Positions 33,532 through 42,060 of a DNA stretch of 46,840 nt are shown here, in pieces; positions within the stretch are counted from its first letter, which is position 1, and every line of letters begins with the position of its first letter. The position numbers and the translations under genes are program-made. Under the pieces are notes generated by a model. The model ran no database searches. It had not been told where the DNA came from and worked only from the letters and a program-made list of their open reading frames with translations. Origin of the DNA: Ralstonia sp. TCR112 (GTDB lineage: Bacteria; Pseudomonadota; Gammaproteobacteria; Burkholderiales; Burkholderiaceae). The DNA is taken from positions 1-46,840 of the forward strand of contig NZ_VOSS01000063.1 in the NCBI RefSeq assembly GCF_007997035.1, read 5' to 3'.

Positions 33532-33738
33532 ATGCCGCTGAACACGCAACCCAACCTGCCTCGCCCGGACGATTTCTACGAGGCGCTGATCGATGCGCAC
33601 CGCAACCTGAGCGACGAGCAGAGCGCGATGCTCAATGCGCAATTGATTCTGCTGCTCGCAAACCATATCGGCGACATGGCGGTCCTGCGCGAAGCGCTGA
33701 CCGCGGCGCGACTGGCATTGCCTGCCGGGGCCGCCTGA
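33532..33738 (+). CDS. DUF2783 family small protein
   Basis: 68 residues. The block RPDDFYEALIDAHRNLSDEQ, then AQLILLLANHIGD, then REALTAARLAL matches DUF2783 proteins, which are short, helical and usually sit next to flavin monooxygenases. The role is unknown; an accessory or regulatory subunit of the monooxygenase is a reasonable guess. The ATG at 33532 lies 18 bases after the monooxygenase stop, with no strong ribosome site, so coupling is likely. Confidence 0.8.
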   Translation: MPLNTQPNLPRPDDFYEALIDAHRNLSDEQSAMLNAQLILLLANHIGDMAVLREALTAARLALPAGAA

Positions 33739-33782
33739 GCGCGGTCGCGTTTCAACAATCCAACACTTACGTTTGATCGTAC

Positions 33783-33812
33783 TTGCGAGTGCGCAAAGCG
33801 CGGTGCTAGTAT
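33783..33812 (+). promoter_or_regulatory. Promoter of the rtcB2-prfH leader
   Basis: TTGCGA (33783-33788) and TAGTAT (33807-33812), spacing 18, give a start near 33819 and a leader of about 180 bases before rtcB2. I looked for a sigma54 -24/-12 site, which drives the E. coli rtcBA operon, and did not find one. Confidence 0.5.
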
Positions 33813-33859
33813 CCGCCCCGCTTACCGATCAACCATTTTGCATAGGAGGAAAAAACATC

Positions 33860-33904
33860 ATGCGTCACCTTGCTTTCCCCTTTGCAGGCCCTTGCCTGGG
33901 TTGA
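33860..33904 (+). CDS. Leader peptide ORF upstream of rtcB2 (14 aa)
   Basis: ATG at 33860 is preceded by a perfect AGGAGG (33844-33849) at a spacing of 10, by far the best ribosome site in this operon. The ORF encodes MRHLAFPFAGPCLG and ends in TGA (33902-33904), 96 bases before rtcB2. A strong ribosome site on a 14-codon ORF in the untranslated leader of a ribosome-repair operon suggests a regulatory leader peptide. The last codons overlap one side of competing RNA pairings (see the next entry). Too short for homology; the call rests on position and ribosome site. Confidence 0.55.
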   Translation: MRHLAFPFAGPCLG

Positions 33905-33962
33905 TCGAATCTCTCGCGCTGTAGTTCGCAGCGTCTTCGCATTGCCCCGGCCTTCGGCCTGC
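33884..33962 (+). promoter_or_regulatory. Competing stem-loops in the rtcB2 leader (possible attenuator)
   Basis: Three pairings share strands. Hairpin A: CAGGC (33885-33889) with GCCTG (33894-33898), inside the leader ORF. Hairpin C: GGCC (33949-33952) with GGCC (33956-33959). Long-range B: GCAGGCC (33884-33890) with GGCCTGC (33956-33962), 7 bp, which excludes both A and C. A further hairpin CGCTG/CAGCG (33917-33933) lies between them. Occupancy of the leader ORF by a ribosome would decide which forms. A T-rich run (33971-33980) follows hairpin C but is not adjacent to it, so transcriptional termination is uncertain. Confidence 0.4.
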
Positions 33963-34000
33963 CACATCAGATTTTTCTTCAGACCTGATATGGACCATTC

Positions 34001-35128
34001 ATGGGCAATTGCATCTTGCATTTGTTCGACGGCGTCTCGCTGATCGCCTCGGACGACACCTGGATCGAAGGCGACGCGATCCGACAACTTCAAACCACCA
34101 AAGCGCTCGACGGCGTGCGCCATGTGGCCGGCATGCCCGACCTGCATCCCGGTCGCGGTTATCCCGTTGGCGCCGCATTTTTCTCCGTTGGCCGCCTGTA
34201 TCCGGCGCTGATCGGCAACGACATCGGCTGCGGCATGACGCTGTGGTCGACCGACCTCGATGCCAGCAAAGTCAGCCTCGACAAGCTTGAAAAGCGTCTG
34301 GGCAACATCGATACGCCGCTCGACGAAAGCTGGCGCGAGCTTGCCGCCGCGTTGGCGCCGGCGGATACGGGCTTCGATGCCGCGCTGGGCACCATCGGCG
34401 GCGGCAACCACTTTGCAGAGCTGCAGCGCATCGATGAGATCTACGATGCAGAGGAACTGCCGCTGGACCCGCGCCAGCTTCTGCTGCTCGTGCATAGCGG
34501 CTCGCGCGGGCTCGGCCAAGCCATCCTCGATGAGCACGTGCGCGCGTATGGGCACGCCGGGCTCGCGCAGGACGATGCGGCGTGCGCCGCCTATCTGACG
34601 CGCCACGACACGGCGCTGCACTTTGCCAAGGCCAACCGCGAACTGATTGCGCGTCGCATGCTTGATCGCCTGCACGCGCAGGGCAAGGCGCTGCTCGACG
34701 TGCATCACAACTTTGTCGCACCGGCCACGGTGTTTGGCGAACGCGGCTGGCTGCATCGCAAGGGCGCGACGCCGTCGGATGCCGGCGTGGTCGTCATTCC
34801 CGGTTCGCGCGGCGATTACAGCTACCTCGTCGCGCCACGCCCGAGCGAGCACGGCTTGTTTTCGCTCGCCCACGGCGCGGGCCGCAAGTGGATGCGCAGC
34901 GAGTGCAAGGACCGGCTGGTCCGCCGCTTCACGCCTGCGCAGCTCAATCGCACAAAGCTCGGCGGCCACGTCATCTGCGAAGACAAGCAGTTGATTTACG
35001 AAGAAGCGCCCGAAGCCTACAAGCCGATCGAAAGCGTGATCGCGCCGCTGGTGGACGCTGGCCTGGTCAAGGTGCTCGCGCGCCTGCGCCCGGTGTTGAC
35101 GTACAAGACGCGTGGGGAGTGCTGCTGA
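34001..35128 (+). CDS. rtcB2: RtcB-family RNA ligase (RtcB2 type)
   Basis: 375 residues, the short RtcB2 class. Mn2+/GTP-dependent RNA 3'-phosphate ligase signatures: [26 protein letters not shown] (D74, C77), GGGNHFAEL (H137), [15 protein letters not shown] (H235/H236), [20 protein letters not shown] and the guanylated His of [10 protein letters not shown] (H291). It rejoins RNA ends with 2',3'-cyclic phosphate or 3'-phosphate. Paired with PrfH it is known to repair 16S rRNA cut in the decoding centre. The MGN start is fixed by an in-frame stop at 33986; only a weak GGA lies before it. It overlaps prfH by one base (TGATG). Confidence 0.93.
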
Positions 35129-35745
35129 TGGTGTTGCTGCAACTCTCTTCTGCGCAAGGTCCAGCCGAATGCGAGCTGGCCGTGGCGAAAGCACTGGACC
35201 GCCTGCAACGCGAATCCGCAAACGCGGGCGTCCAACTCGAACTGCTGGAACAGGGAGACGGTGAATACGCCGGCACGCTGCGTTCCGCCTTGATCAGCCT
35301 GGACGGCCATGCTGAGGAGACCGTGGCGCGAGCCTGGGAAGGCACGATCCAATGGACCTGCCCGAGCCCTTACCGACCGCGGCACGCGCGCAAGAATTGG
35401 TTCTTCGGGGTGGCGCGCTGTGCGGCGCCGTCGGAAACGCTACCGGGCGAGATCCGCTTCGAGACCACGCGTTCTTCGGGACCGGGCGGCCAGCATGTCA
35501 ACAAGACGGAGTCGGCCGTGCGGGCCACGCATATCGCCACGGGCATCAGCGTGAAGGTGCAGACGGAGCGCAGCCAGCACGCCAACAAGCGGCTGGCGGT
35601 GCTGCTGCTCGCTCACAAGCTGGCGGAGCACGAAGCGGCTGCCGATGCGGCACAGCGTGCGCAGCGGCGCGCGCTCCATCACCAGTTGGAGCGCGGCAAC
35701 CCGCGCCGCGTTTTCAAAGGCGAACGTTTTGCGCCGGCAGACTAG
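35128..35745 (+). CDS. prfH: PrfH, release-factor-like ribosome rescue protein
   Basis: 205 residues. A GGQ motif ([20 protein letters not shown]; residues 120-122) and the basic [11 protein letters not shown] helix identify a class I release-factor-like protein lacking the long N-terminal domain. Published work on the RtcB2-PrfH module shows that PrfH recognises ribosomes cleaved in the decoding centre, frees the nascent chain, and lets RtcB2 religate the 16S rRNA. Context here agrees: the start codon overlaps the rtcB2 stop by one base. The frame upstream of 35128 is an overlap of rtcB2. The 3' end overlaps the convergent aldo/keto reductase gene by four bases. Confidence 0.92.
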
Positions 35746-36794
35746 CGCGCAGCGTGCCGGATTCCGGCAAGCTGGCCGCGCCGGTACTCGCCTTGCCGCT
35801 CCAGCATCCAACCCGGGTATTCGGGCGGAAGCTTGCTGAGTTCATCGAGCTGCGACAGCTCTTCCGCCGTCAACTCAACCTTGGTGGCAGCGATGTTGTC
35901 GTCGAGCTGTTCGATCTTCTTCGCACCGACGATCACGGTGGTGACCGCGCGTTGATGCAGCAGCCAGGCGAGCGCAATCTGCGCGACCGACACGCTGCGC
36001 ACCGTGGCCATGACGCGCATGGCATCGACGCAGGTGTAGGCGCGCGCCTGGTCCACCGGCGGGAAGTCGAACTTGTTGCGGCGGCTGTCTTGCTCGCCGT
36101 GCTGCTCGCGCGTGTATTTGCCGCTGAGCAGCCCGCCGGCCAGCGGGCTCCAGACCATCAGGCCGAGGCCTTCGCTGTGGAGCATCGGCACGAGTTCGCG
36201 CTCGAGGTCGCGGCCGGCGACGGTGTAATACGCCTGCAGGCTTTCGAAGCGCGCACAGCCCAGGCGTTCCGCAATCCCCAACGCCTTGACGATCTGCCAC
36301 GCCGCCCAATTCGATACGCCCACATAGCGCACATGACCGTGCTGGACGAGCGTATCGAGCGCACGCACCGTTTCCTCGATGGGCGTGGCCGGGTCGAAAC
36401 CATGGATCTGATAGAGGTCGATATGGTCGAGCTGCAGGCGCTTCAGGCTGGCCTTGATGCCGTCCATGATGTGGAAACGCGAAGCGCCGCGCGCATTCAC
36501 GCTCTCACCGGTCTGGCCGAACACCTTGGTGGCGACGACCACGCTGTCGCGCGACACCTTCAGGTTCTTGAGCGCCTGCCCCGTGATCTGCTCGGCGACA
36601 CCGTTGGCGTACACATCCGCCGTGTCGATGAAGTTGATGCCCGCGTCGAGCGCACGCCCGATCAGGCGCTCGGCATCGGCCTGCTGCAAATCACCAATGT
36701 GCTGCCAGATGCCGTCGTTGCCGCCGAAGGTCATCGTGCCCAGGCACAGCTCCGATACGAACAGGCCGGTCCGGCCCAACTGGTTGTAACGCAT
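35742..36794 (-). CDS. Aldo/keto reductase
   Basis: 350 residues. AKR signatures: [20 protein letters not shown] at the N-terminus, [12 protein letters not shown] (Asp and Tyr of the catalytic tetrad), VATKVFG (Lys), [12 protein letters not shown] (His), [32 protein letters not shown] and [16 protein letters not shown] for NADPH binding. It most resembles the AKR11/YajO-like group that reduces aldehydes and sugars. The ATG at 36794 begins the conserved domain ([11 protein letters not shown]); the frame to 37046 is an overlap of the IclR gene. It is 109 bases downstream of the kdgR-like gene and could be part of the same sugar-acid regulon or separate. Confidence 0.9.
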
Positions 36795-36903
36795 GTGATC
36801 GACTCCAATACGGTGGGAATGGAATGCAGAGCGCACAGGCTCAGATCTCAGATGCGAGAGACAACGCAGAGGATAGGACGGACTGGCTGATCCTGCAGAG
36901 CGC

Positions 36904-37818
36904 TCAGTCAGATGCGGATGCGGATGCGGGGTGATGCCCAAGACGCGACGAGATCGCCGCCCCTGCCTGCTGCAGCAGCGCGACGTAATGCGCCTTGGTA
37001 TCGGCGCCGCAACGCATGGTCGGGAACGAGATCGACAGCCCCGCAATCACGCGGCCAAAGCGATCGAATACCGGCACGGCGATGCACAGCAATCCGTCTT
37101 CCTGCTCTTCGTTGTCTTCGCCAAAACCTTGCTGGCGCACACGCGGCAGGATGCTCAGCACGGCCTCGGCCGAAGCGAGCGTCTTCTGCGTGGACTTCTT
37201 GAACTCGACCTTCGACAGCACCTCGCGTGCCTCTTCCGGCGGCATGTAGGCCAGCAGCACCTTGCCGATGGCCGTGCTGTGCAGCGGATTACGCCGGCCG
37301 ATGCGCGACTGCATGCGCAAGCCGTAATCGGCATCGATCTTGTGGATGTAGATGATGGCGTCTTCGTCAAACGCGCCGAGGTGGACGGCCTCGCGTGTGA
37401 GCTGACCGATGCGGCGCATTTCGGTGTCGGCCTCGCGGACGAGGTCGACGTTTTCCAGCGCCTTGGCGCCAAGCTCGAACAAGCGGATGGTCAGCCGATA
37501 CCGATCGGTGTCGCCTTCCTGTGCGACATAGCCGAGGCCTTTGAGCGACTGCAGGAAACGGTGCACGGTCGTCTTTGACATGCCAAGGCGCTGCGACAGT
37601 TCGCTCGGGCCAACGGCGCCAAGCTCCCCCATCGCGGCCAGGATGGTGAACACCTTGTCGACCGCCGAGACCGATTCGGCTTTATCCGCACCGGTATCGA
37701 GGGGTTCGTTGGCGGACGGATCTTCCGGCTTGCGTTGCCGGGGCGTGGCTTTCATCTCTCGTGGTTCCGTGATTTCAAAATCTGGAGAGAGCATAACCGG
37801 TCTCATACCGCGTTCCAT
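36904..37818 (-). CDS. kdgR: IclR-family regulator, KdgR-like
   Basis: 304 residues from the ATG at 37818 (GGTGG upstream, 20 bases after the kduD stop); an ATG at 37755 giving 283 residues is an equal alternative. The HTH is at about 55-115 (SAVDKVFTILAAMGELGAVG, then LSQRLGMSKTTVHRFLQSLK), and the effector domain follows (MRRIGQLTREAVHLGAFDED, then GRRNPLHSTAIGKVLLAYMP). Its place as the third gene of kduI-kduD-kdgR points to repression of uronate/2-keto-3-deoxygluconate genes. Twin palindromes in the kduI/kdgT promoter region are the expected targets. A disordered, charged N-terminal extension precedes the HTH. Confidence 0.88.
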   Translation of the reverse strand: MERGMRPVMLSPDFEITEPREMKATPRQRKPEDPSANEPLDTGADKAESVSAVDKVFTILAAMGELGAVGPSELSQRLGMSKTTVHRFLQSLKGLGYVAQEGDTDRYRLTIRLFELGAKALENVDLVREADTEMRRIGQLTREAVHLGAFDEDAIIYIHKIDADYGLRMQSRIGRRNPLHSTAIGKVLLAYMPPEEAREVLSKVEFKKSTQKTLASAEAVLSILPRVRQQGFGEDNEEQEDGLLCIAVPVFDRFGRVIAGLSISFPTMRCGADTKAHYVALLQQAGAAISSRLGHHPASASASD

Positions 37819-37838
37819 CAATCCACCCGCCGATTTGC

Positions 37839-38624
37839 CTATCGCGCCAGCCAGCCGCCATCCACCGCGAGCGTGTGGCCGTGCACGTAATCCGATGCGG
37901 CCGAAGCCAGAAACACCACGGCGCCGGCAAGGTCGTCGGGCACGCCCCAGCGCCCGGCCGGAATACGCGCAAGGATCTCTTCGCTGCGCTGCCGGTCTTC
38001 GCGCAGTTGCGCTGTGTTGTCGGTTTCCATGTAGCCCGGCGCGATGGCGTTGACGTTGATGCCACGCCCCGCCCACTCGTTGGCCAGCAGCCGGGTGAGC
38101 CCCAGCACGCCGCTCTTGGATGCCGTGTAAGACGGCACGCGAATGCCGCCCTGGAACGACAGCATCGACGCCACGTTGATGATCTTGCCGCGCCCGCCTT
38201 GCTGCACGAACTGCCGCGCCACCGCCTGCGAGAGAAAGAACACGCCCTTGAGGTTGACGTCGATGACCGCATCCCAATCGGCTTCGGAAAATTCCAGCGC
38301 GTCACAGCGGCGGATGATGCCGGCGTTGTTGACGAGGATGTCGACGCGGCCGAAGGTGTCCATCGCGGCTTCGACAATGCTGCCGATCGGCTCCAGCGAA
38401 GACAGATCGGCGCGCACGTCGACGAACCGGCGGCCGGCCGCTTCCACGCGCGCGGCCGTCTGCGCCGGGTCGGAGCGGTTGGCCCCGACGATGTCGCAAC
38501 CAGCCGCCGCGAGCGCCGTCGCCATGCCCGCGCCCAACCCCGTGTTGCTGCCGGTGACGATGGCCACCTTGCCGGTCAGGTCGAACAGGCTTGCGCTCTG
38601 CAGATAGGGATTCTCGAGCCGCAT
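37839..38624 (-). CDS. kduD: 2-Dehydro-3-deoxy-D-gluconate 5-dehydrogenase (KduD)
   Basis: 261 residues. SDR motifs: SLFDLTGKVAIVTGSNTGLG, NNAGIIRRCDALEF, INVASMLSFQGGIRVPSYTASK (Ser, Tyr and Lys present) and NVNAIAPGYMETDNT, the last two being KduD-specific blocks. It reduces 2,5-diketo-3-deoxygluconate to 2-keto-3-deoxygluconate with NADH, the second step in the breakdown of unsaturated uronates from pectin, alginate-like or glycosaminoglycan chains. The ATG at 38624 lies four bases after the kduI stop, so the two are translated together. Confidence 0.93.
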   Translation of the reverse strand: MRLENPYLQSASLFDLTGKVAIVTGSNTGLGAGMATALAAAGCDIVGANRSDPAQTAARVEAAGRRFVDVRADLSSLEPIGSIVEAAMDTFGRVDILVNNAGIIRRCDALEFSEADWDAVIDVNLKGVFFLSQAVARQFVQQGGRGKIINVASMLSFQGGIRVPSYTASKSGVLGLTRLLANEWAGRGINVNAIAPGYMETDNTAQLREDRQRSEEILARIPAGRWGVPDDLAGAVVFLASAASDYVHGHTLAVDGGWLAR

Positions 38625-38628
38625 GGTG

Positions 38629-39465
38629 TCAGCGCAAGTCGGCAATGGCGATGTGGTCCATGTCGTGGAACACCTGGTTCTCGCCGACCATGCCCCAGAT
38701 GAAGGTGTACGCCTGGGTGCCCACGCCGGAGTGGATCGACCAGCTTGGCGAGATCACCGCCTGCTCGTTGTGGACGAGGATGTGGCGCGTCTCCTGCGGC
38801 TCGCCGAGCATGTGGAACACGGCGGCGTTGTCCGGCAGGTTGAAATAGAAATAGACCTCCATGCGACGCTCGTGCGTGTGGCACGGCATGGTGTTCCACA
38901 GGCTGCCGGGCTCCAGCTTGGTCATGCCCATCGACAGCTGGCAGGTGGGCAGCACGTCCGGCACGATGAACTTGTAGATCGTGCGACGGTTGCTCGTGGC
39001 CGGATCGCCCAGCGTTTCGGGCGACGCCTGCGCCAGCGTGATCGTGCGCGTGGGATACGCCGTATGGGCCGGCGCGCAGTTGATGTAGAACTTGGCCGGC
39101 CGCGCTGCATCGTCGCTGCCGAAGACGACATTCTGGCCTCCCTGGCCGATGTAGATGGCCTCTTCATTGCCAACGGCGTGCCGCGTGCCATCGACTTCCA
39201 CCCAGCCCGCGCCGCCAATGTTGATCGCGCCCAGCTCGCGGCGCTCCAGCAGATGGCTCACGCCCATCGACTTGGCCAGCGATGTCGGCACCTCCACCGG
39301 CCGCGTGGCCGGCCATGCGCCGCCAACGATGATCCGGTCGATATGGCTGTACGTCAGCTGAAGCGCATCGCGCTCAAACACCTGCTCCACCAGAAATTGC
39401 CGGCGCAGCCCCGCCGTGTCGAGGGTCTTTGCGTGTTCGCTGTGGATTCCTTGCCGCACTTCCAT
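38629..39465 (-). CDS. kduI: 5-Keto-4-deoxyuronate isomerase (KduI)
   Basis: 278 residues, exactly the E. coli KduI length. Two cupin halves; the zinc site is seen in [21 protein letters not shown] (two His, Glu) and a further His in [14 protein letters not shown]. Other family blocks: [20 protein letters not shown], then [20 protein letters not shown]. It converts 5-keto-4-deoxyuronate to 2,5-diketo-3-deoxygluconate. The ATG at 39465 has CGGAGAAA before it. First gene of kduI-kduD-kdgR. Its promoter region carries the KdgR-like palindrome at 39549-39563. Confidence 0.95.
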
Positions 39466-39548
39466 GCCGTTTCTCCGTTGGGGATGCGCCGGCATGTACT
39501 GCGCCGCCGGCCGTTCTGGGTTGGATTGAAGCACAAAAAACAGAAATA

Positions 39549-39563
39549 CGGAACGTCGATCCA
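39549..39563. promoter_or_regulatory. KdgR/IclR-like operator 1 (kduI side)
   Basis: CGGAACGTCGATCCA matches 12 of 15 positions of the perfect palindrome at 39659-39673. It lies 84 bases before kduI. The surrounding DNA is AT-rich (AAAAAACAGAAATA, CATATTTTTGAG). Confidence 0.6.
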
Positions 39564-39658
39564 TATTTTTGAGATGAAGCCGAAATCAAGCTGGGTCACG
39601 CTGCGCCGCACACATTTGCGCCTGAGGGTAAACGATAAATCCACGACGTCAAAAAACA

Positions 39659-39673
39659 TGGAACATCGTTCCA
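39659..39673. promoter_or_regulatory. KdgR/IclR-like operator 2 (kdgT side)
   Basis: TGGAAC-ATC-GTTCCA is a perfect palindrome with 6-base arms, overlapping the -35 region of the kdgT promoter (TATAGT at 39684-39689). TGGAAC/GTTCCA dyads are typical of IclR-family sites. Two sites 110 bases apart allow looping repression of both kduI and kdgT. Confidence 0.7.
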
Positions 39674-39683
39674 CATCATCCGC

Positions 39684-39689
39684 TATAGT
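39684..39689 (+). promoter_or_regulatory. -10 element of the kdgT operon
   Basis: TATAGT, 57 bases before the kdgT start. The operator at 39659-39673 occupies the expected -35 position, a classic repressor arrangement. The -35 itself is poor (TGGAAC, 19-base spacing). Confidence 0.45.
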
Positions 39690-39745
39690 CACTCCACGAT
39701 GCTGGACCCTGACCAACCGAGCCCATAGAGGCTCATGGAGGAGAC

Positions 39746-40762
39746 GTGAAGATCAAGAAGGCGATTGACCGCATTCCGGGCGGGCTGATGCTCGTGCCGC
39801 TGCTGCTGGGCGCATGCGTGCATACGTTCGCGCCCGATGCCGGGAAGTACTTCGGCTCGTTCACCAACGGCCTGATCACCGGCACGGTGCCGATCCTGGC
39901 GGTGTGGTTCTTCTGCATGGGCGCGACCATCGACCTGCATGCCACCGGCGTGGTGCTGCGCAAGTCCGGCACGCTGCTCGTCACCAAGATTGCCGTGGCG
40001 TGGCTGGCGACGCTGGTGGCTGCGCAGTTCATCCCGGACGAAGGCATCAAGACCGGCATCCTTGCCGGGCTGTCGGTGCTGGCAATCACCACGTCGATGG
40101 ACATGACCAACGGCGGGCTCTACGCCGCGGTCATGCAGCAGTACGGCACCAAGGAAGAAGCCGGCGCATTCGTGCTGATGTCGGTCGAATCGGGCCCGCT
40201 GGTCAGCATGCTGATCCTGGGGGCCACGGGCGTTGCGGTGTTCGAGCCTCGGTTGTTCGTGGGGGCGGTGCTGCCGTTCCTGATCGGCTTTACGCTGGGC
40301 AACCTCGACAGTGAATTGCGCGAGCTGTTCGGCCGCTGCGTGCATCCGCTCATTCCTTTCTTCGGCTTTGCGCTGGGCAACGGCATCGACCTGCACGTGA
40401 TTGCCAACAGCGGGCTCCCGGGCCTGCTGCTCGGCCTGACGGTGATCGTCATCACAGGCGTGCCGCTGATTCTGGCGGATAAGTTCATCGCCGGCGGCAA
40501 TGGCGCGGCAGGGCTGGCGGCCTCCTCCACGGCCGGAGCGGCGGTCGCCAACCCGGCCATCATCGGCGAGATGATTCCCCGCTTCAAACCCATGGTGCCG
40601 GCTGCCACGGCGCTGGTGGCCACGGCGTGCCTCGTCACGGCGATTCTCGTGCCAATCCTGACCGCGATGTGGGTGCGGCGTGTGGGCCGCGCGGCCCCGT
40701 TGCCCGAGCCGGAAACCGCGAGCCTGCCGCCCCAGGCCGCGCATCGCGAAGCCCATTTCTGA
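39746..40762 (+). CDS. kdgT: 2-Keto-3-deoxygluconate permease (KdgT)
   Basis: 338 residues with about ten membrane segments. KdgT-family features: [20 protein letters not shown] at the start, [40 protein letters not shown], and [20 protein letters not shown]; a C-terminal Pro/Ala tail is cytoplasmic. It imports 2-keto-3-deoxygluconate (and perhaps related sugar acids) with protons. The ATG at 39746 has GGAGGAGA upstream. First gene of the plus-strand operon (with NTF2-like, SDR and FAH genes), divergent from kduI. Confidence 0.93.
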
Positions 40763-40808
40763 CCCCGCCTGCGATGCAGCGCACACACCATCAGAGAGGA
40801 GATTGCCC

Positions 40809-41267
40809 ATGCTGTTGCACACGTTTGTCCGCTGCATTGCGGGCGTTGCGATGACCGTCGCGCTCGCTGCCGGCAGCGCCCTCGCCCATGCGGCCACCGA
40901 TGCCGACACGGTTGCGCAAGCCGTGGAGCGACTGCGCGTTGCCATGGTCGCCAGCGATGGCGCCACGCTCACCAAGATGATCGAGAACGATCTGACCTAC
41001 GGCCACTCGTCGGGCAAGCTGGAAGACCGCGCAGCCTTCCTCAAGACGCTGGACGGCACGAATTCATTCAAGTCGATTGCGCTGACCAACCAGACCGTGC
41101 AGGTCAACGGCGACAACGCCTGGGTGCGCCACGTGTTCGACTCCGTCAACAACCTGCCCGACGGCAAGACGAGCACCGCGCATATCGGCGTGTTGCAGGT
41201 GTGGAAGAAGCATCCGGACGGCTGGCGCCTGTTTGCGCGTCAGGCCTACCTGCTGCCCAAAGAATGA
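40809..41267 (+). CDS. Exported NTF2-like (SnoaL/DUF4440) protein
   Basis: 152 residues. Signal peptide MLLHTFVRCIAGVAMTVALA with cleavage near AHAATDA. The mature part is an NTF2-like cone fold: DTVAQAVERLRVAMVASDGA, LEDRAAFLKTLDG, VQVNGDNAWVRHVFDSVN, and GVLQVWKKHPDGWRLFARQA. It is periplasmic. In kdg-type operons it may bind or isomerise a sugar acid; no catalytic residue is certain. The ATG at 40809 has GAGGAG at good spacing. It overlaps the SDR gene by four bases (ATGA). Confidence 0.85.
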   Translation: MLLHTFVRCIAGVAMTVALAAGSALAHAATDADTVAQAVERLRVAMVASDGATLTKMIENDLTYGHSSGKLEDRAAFLKTLDGTNSFKSIALTNQTVQVNGDNAWVRHVFDSVNNLPDGKTSTAHIGVLQVWKKHPDGWRLFARQAYLLPKE

Positions 41268-42022
41268 GCGGCGCCGCTTTCCCCGGGCGCCTGGCGGGCA
41301 AGACGGCGCTCGTGACAGCCGCTGCGCAAGGCATCGGCCGCGCCTGCGCCGAGCGCTTCGCCCGCGAAGGCGCCCGCGTCATCGCCACCGACCTGCGCAT
41401 CGATGCATTGAACGATGTGCCGTTCGAGGTCCGCCGCCTCGACGTGCGCGATACCCAACAGGTCAATGCGCTCGCTGCCGAGCTTGGCGGCATCGACATC
41501 CTCTTCAACTGCGCGGGCTTCGTGCACGCCGGCTCGGTGCTGGAGTGCGATGAGGATGCGTGGGATTTCTCGTTCGACCTCAACGTCAAGTCGATGTACC
41601 GCACCCTGCGCGCGTTCCTGCCGGGCATGCTGGAACGCGGCGGCGGCAGTGTCATCAACATGTCGTCCGCCGCGTCGAGCATCAAGGGCGTGCCGAACCG
41701 CTTTGTGTATGGCGCATCGAAGGCGGCGGTGATCGGGCTGACCAAATCCGTGGCGGCAGACTTTGTGGCGCGCGGTATCCGCTGCAATGCGATCTGCCCC
41801 GGCACGGTGGTATCGCCATCGCTCACCCAGCGTATCGATGAACAAGCCCGCGCTCAGGGCAAACCGCGCGCGGAAGTTGAAGCCGCGTTCGTCGCACGCC
41901 AGCCGATGGGGCGCCTCGGGCAGCCGGAAGAGATTGCCGCGCTGGCCGCGTATCTGGCTTCCGACGAAGCCGCCTTCACGACCGGGCAAGTCCACCTGAT
42001 CGACGGCGGCTGGTCAAATTGA
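41264..42022 (+). CDS. SDR, likely sugar-acid dehydrogenase (KDF-dehydrogenase-like)
   Basis: 252 residues with full SDR motifs: GKTALVTAAAQGIGRACAER, FNCAGFVHAG, INMSSAASSIKGVPNRFVYG with YGASK, and AICPGTVVSPSL. It resembles 2-keto-3-deoxy-L-fuconate dehydrogenases, which oxidise C4 of a 2-keto-3-deoxy sugar acid to a 2,4-diketo acid. Here it stands with kdgT, so the substrate may be 2-keto-3-deoxygluconate or a relative. The ATG at 41264 overlaps the preceding stop. The downstream FAH-family hydrolase is the expected partner. Confidence 0.85.
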   Translation: MSGAAFPGRLAGKTALVTAAAQGIGRACAERFAREGARVIATDLRIDALNDVPFEVRRLDVRDTQQVNALAAELGGIDILFNCAGFVHAGSVLECDEDAWDFSFDLNVKSMYRTLRAFLPGMLERGGGSVINMSSAASSIKGVPNRFVYGASKAAVIGLTKSVAADFVARGIRCNAICPGTVVSPSLTQRIDEQARAQGKPRAEVEAAFVARQPMGRLGQPEEIAALAAYLASDEAAFTTGQVHLIDGGWSN

Positions 42023-42060
42023 TACCTTGATGCCTTTCCCCCAACCGATCTGAGCCTTTC

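Noticed and set aside
33990-34043. Second small ORF overlapping the rtcB2 start
   Set aside because: ATG at 33990 opens a 17-codon frame, but with no ribosome site; it is probably a chance overlap. The leader ORF at 33860 is much better supported.
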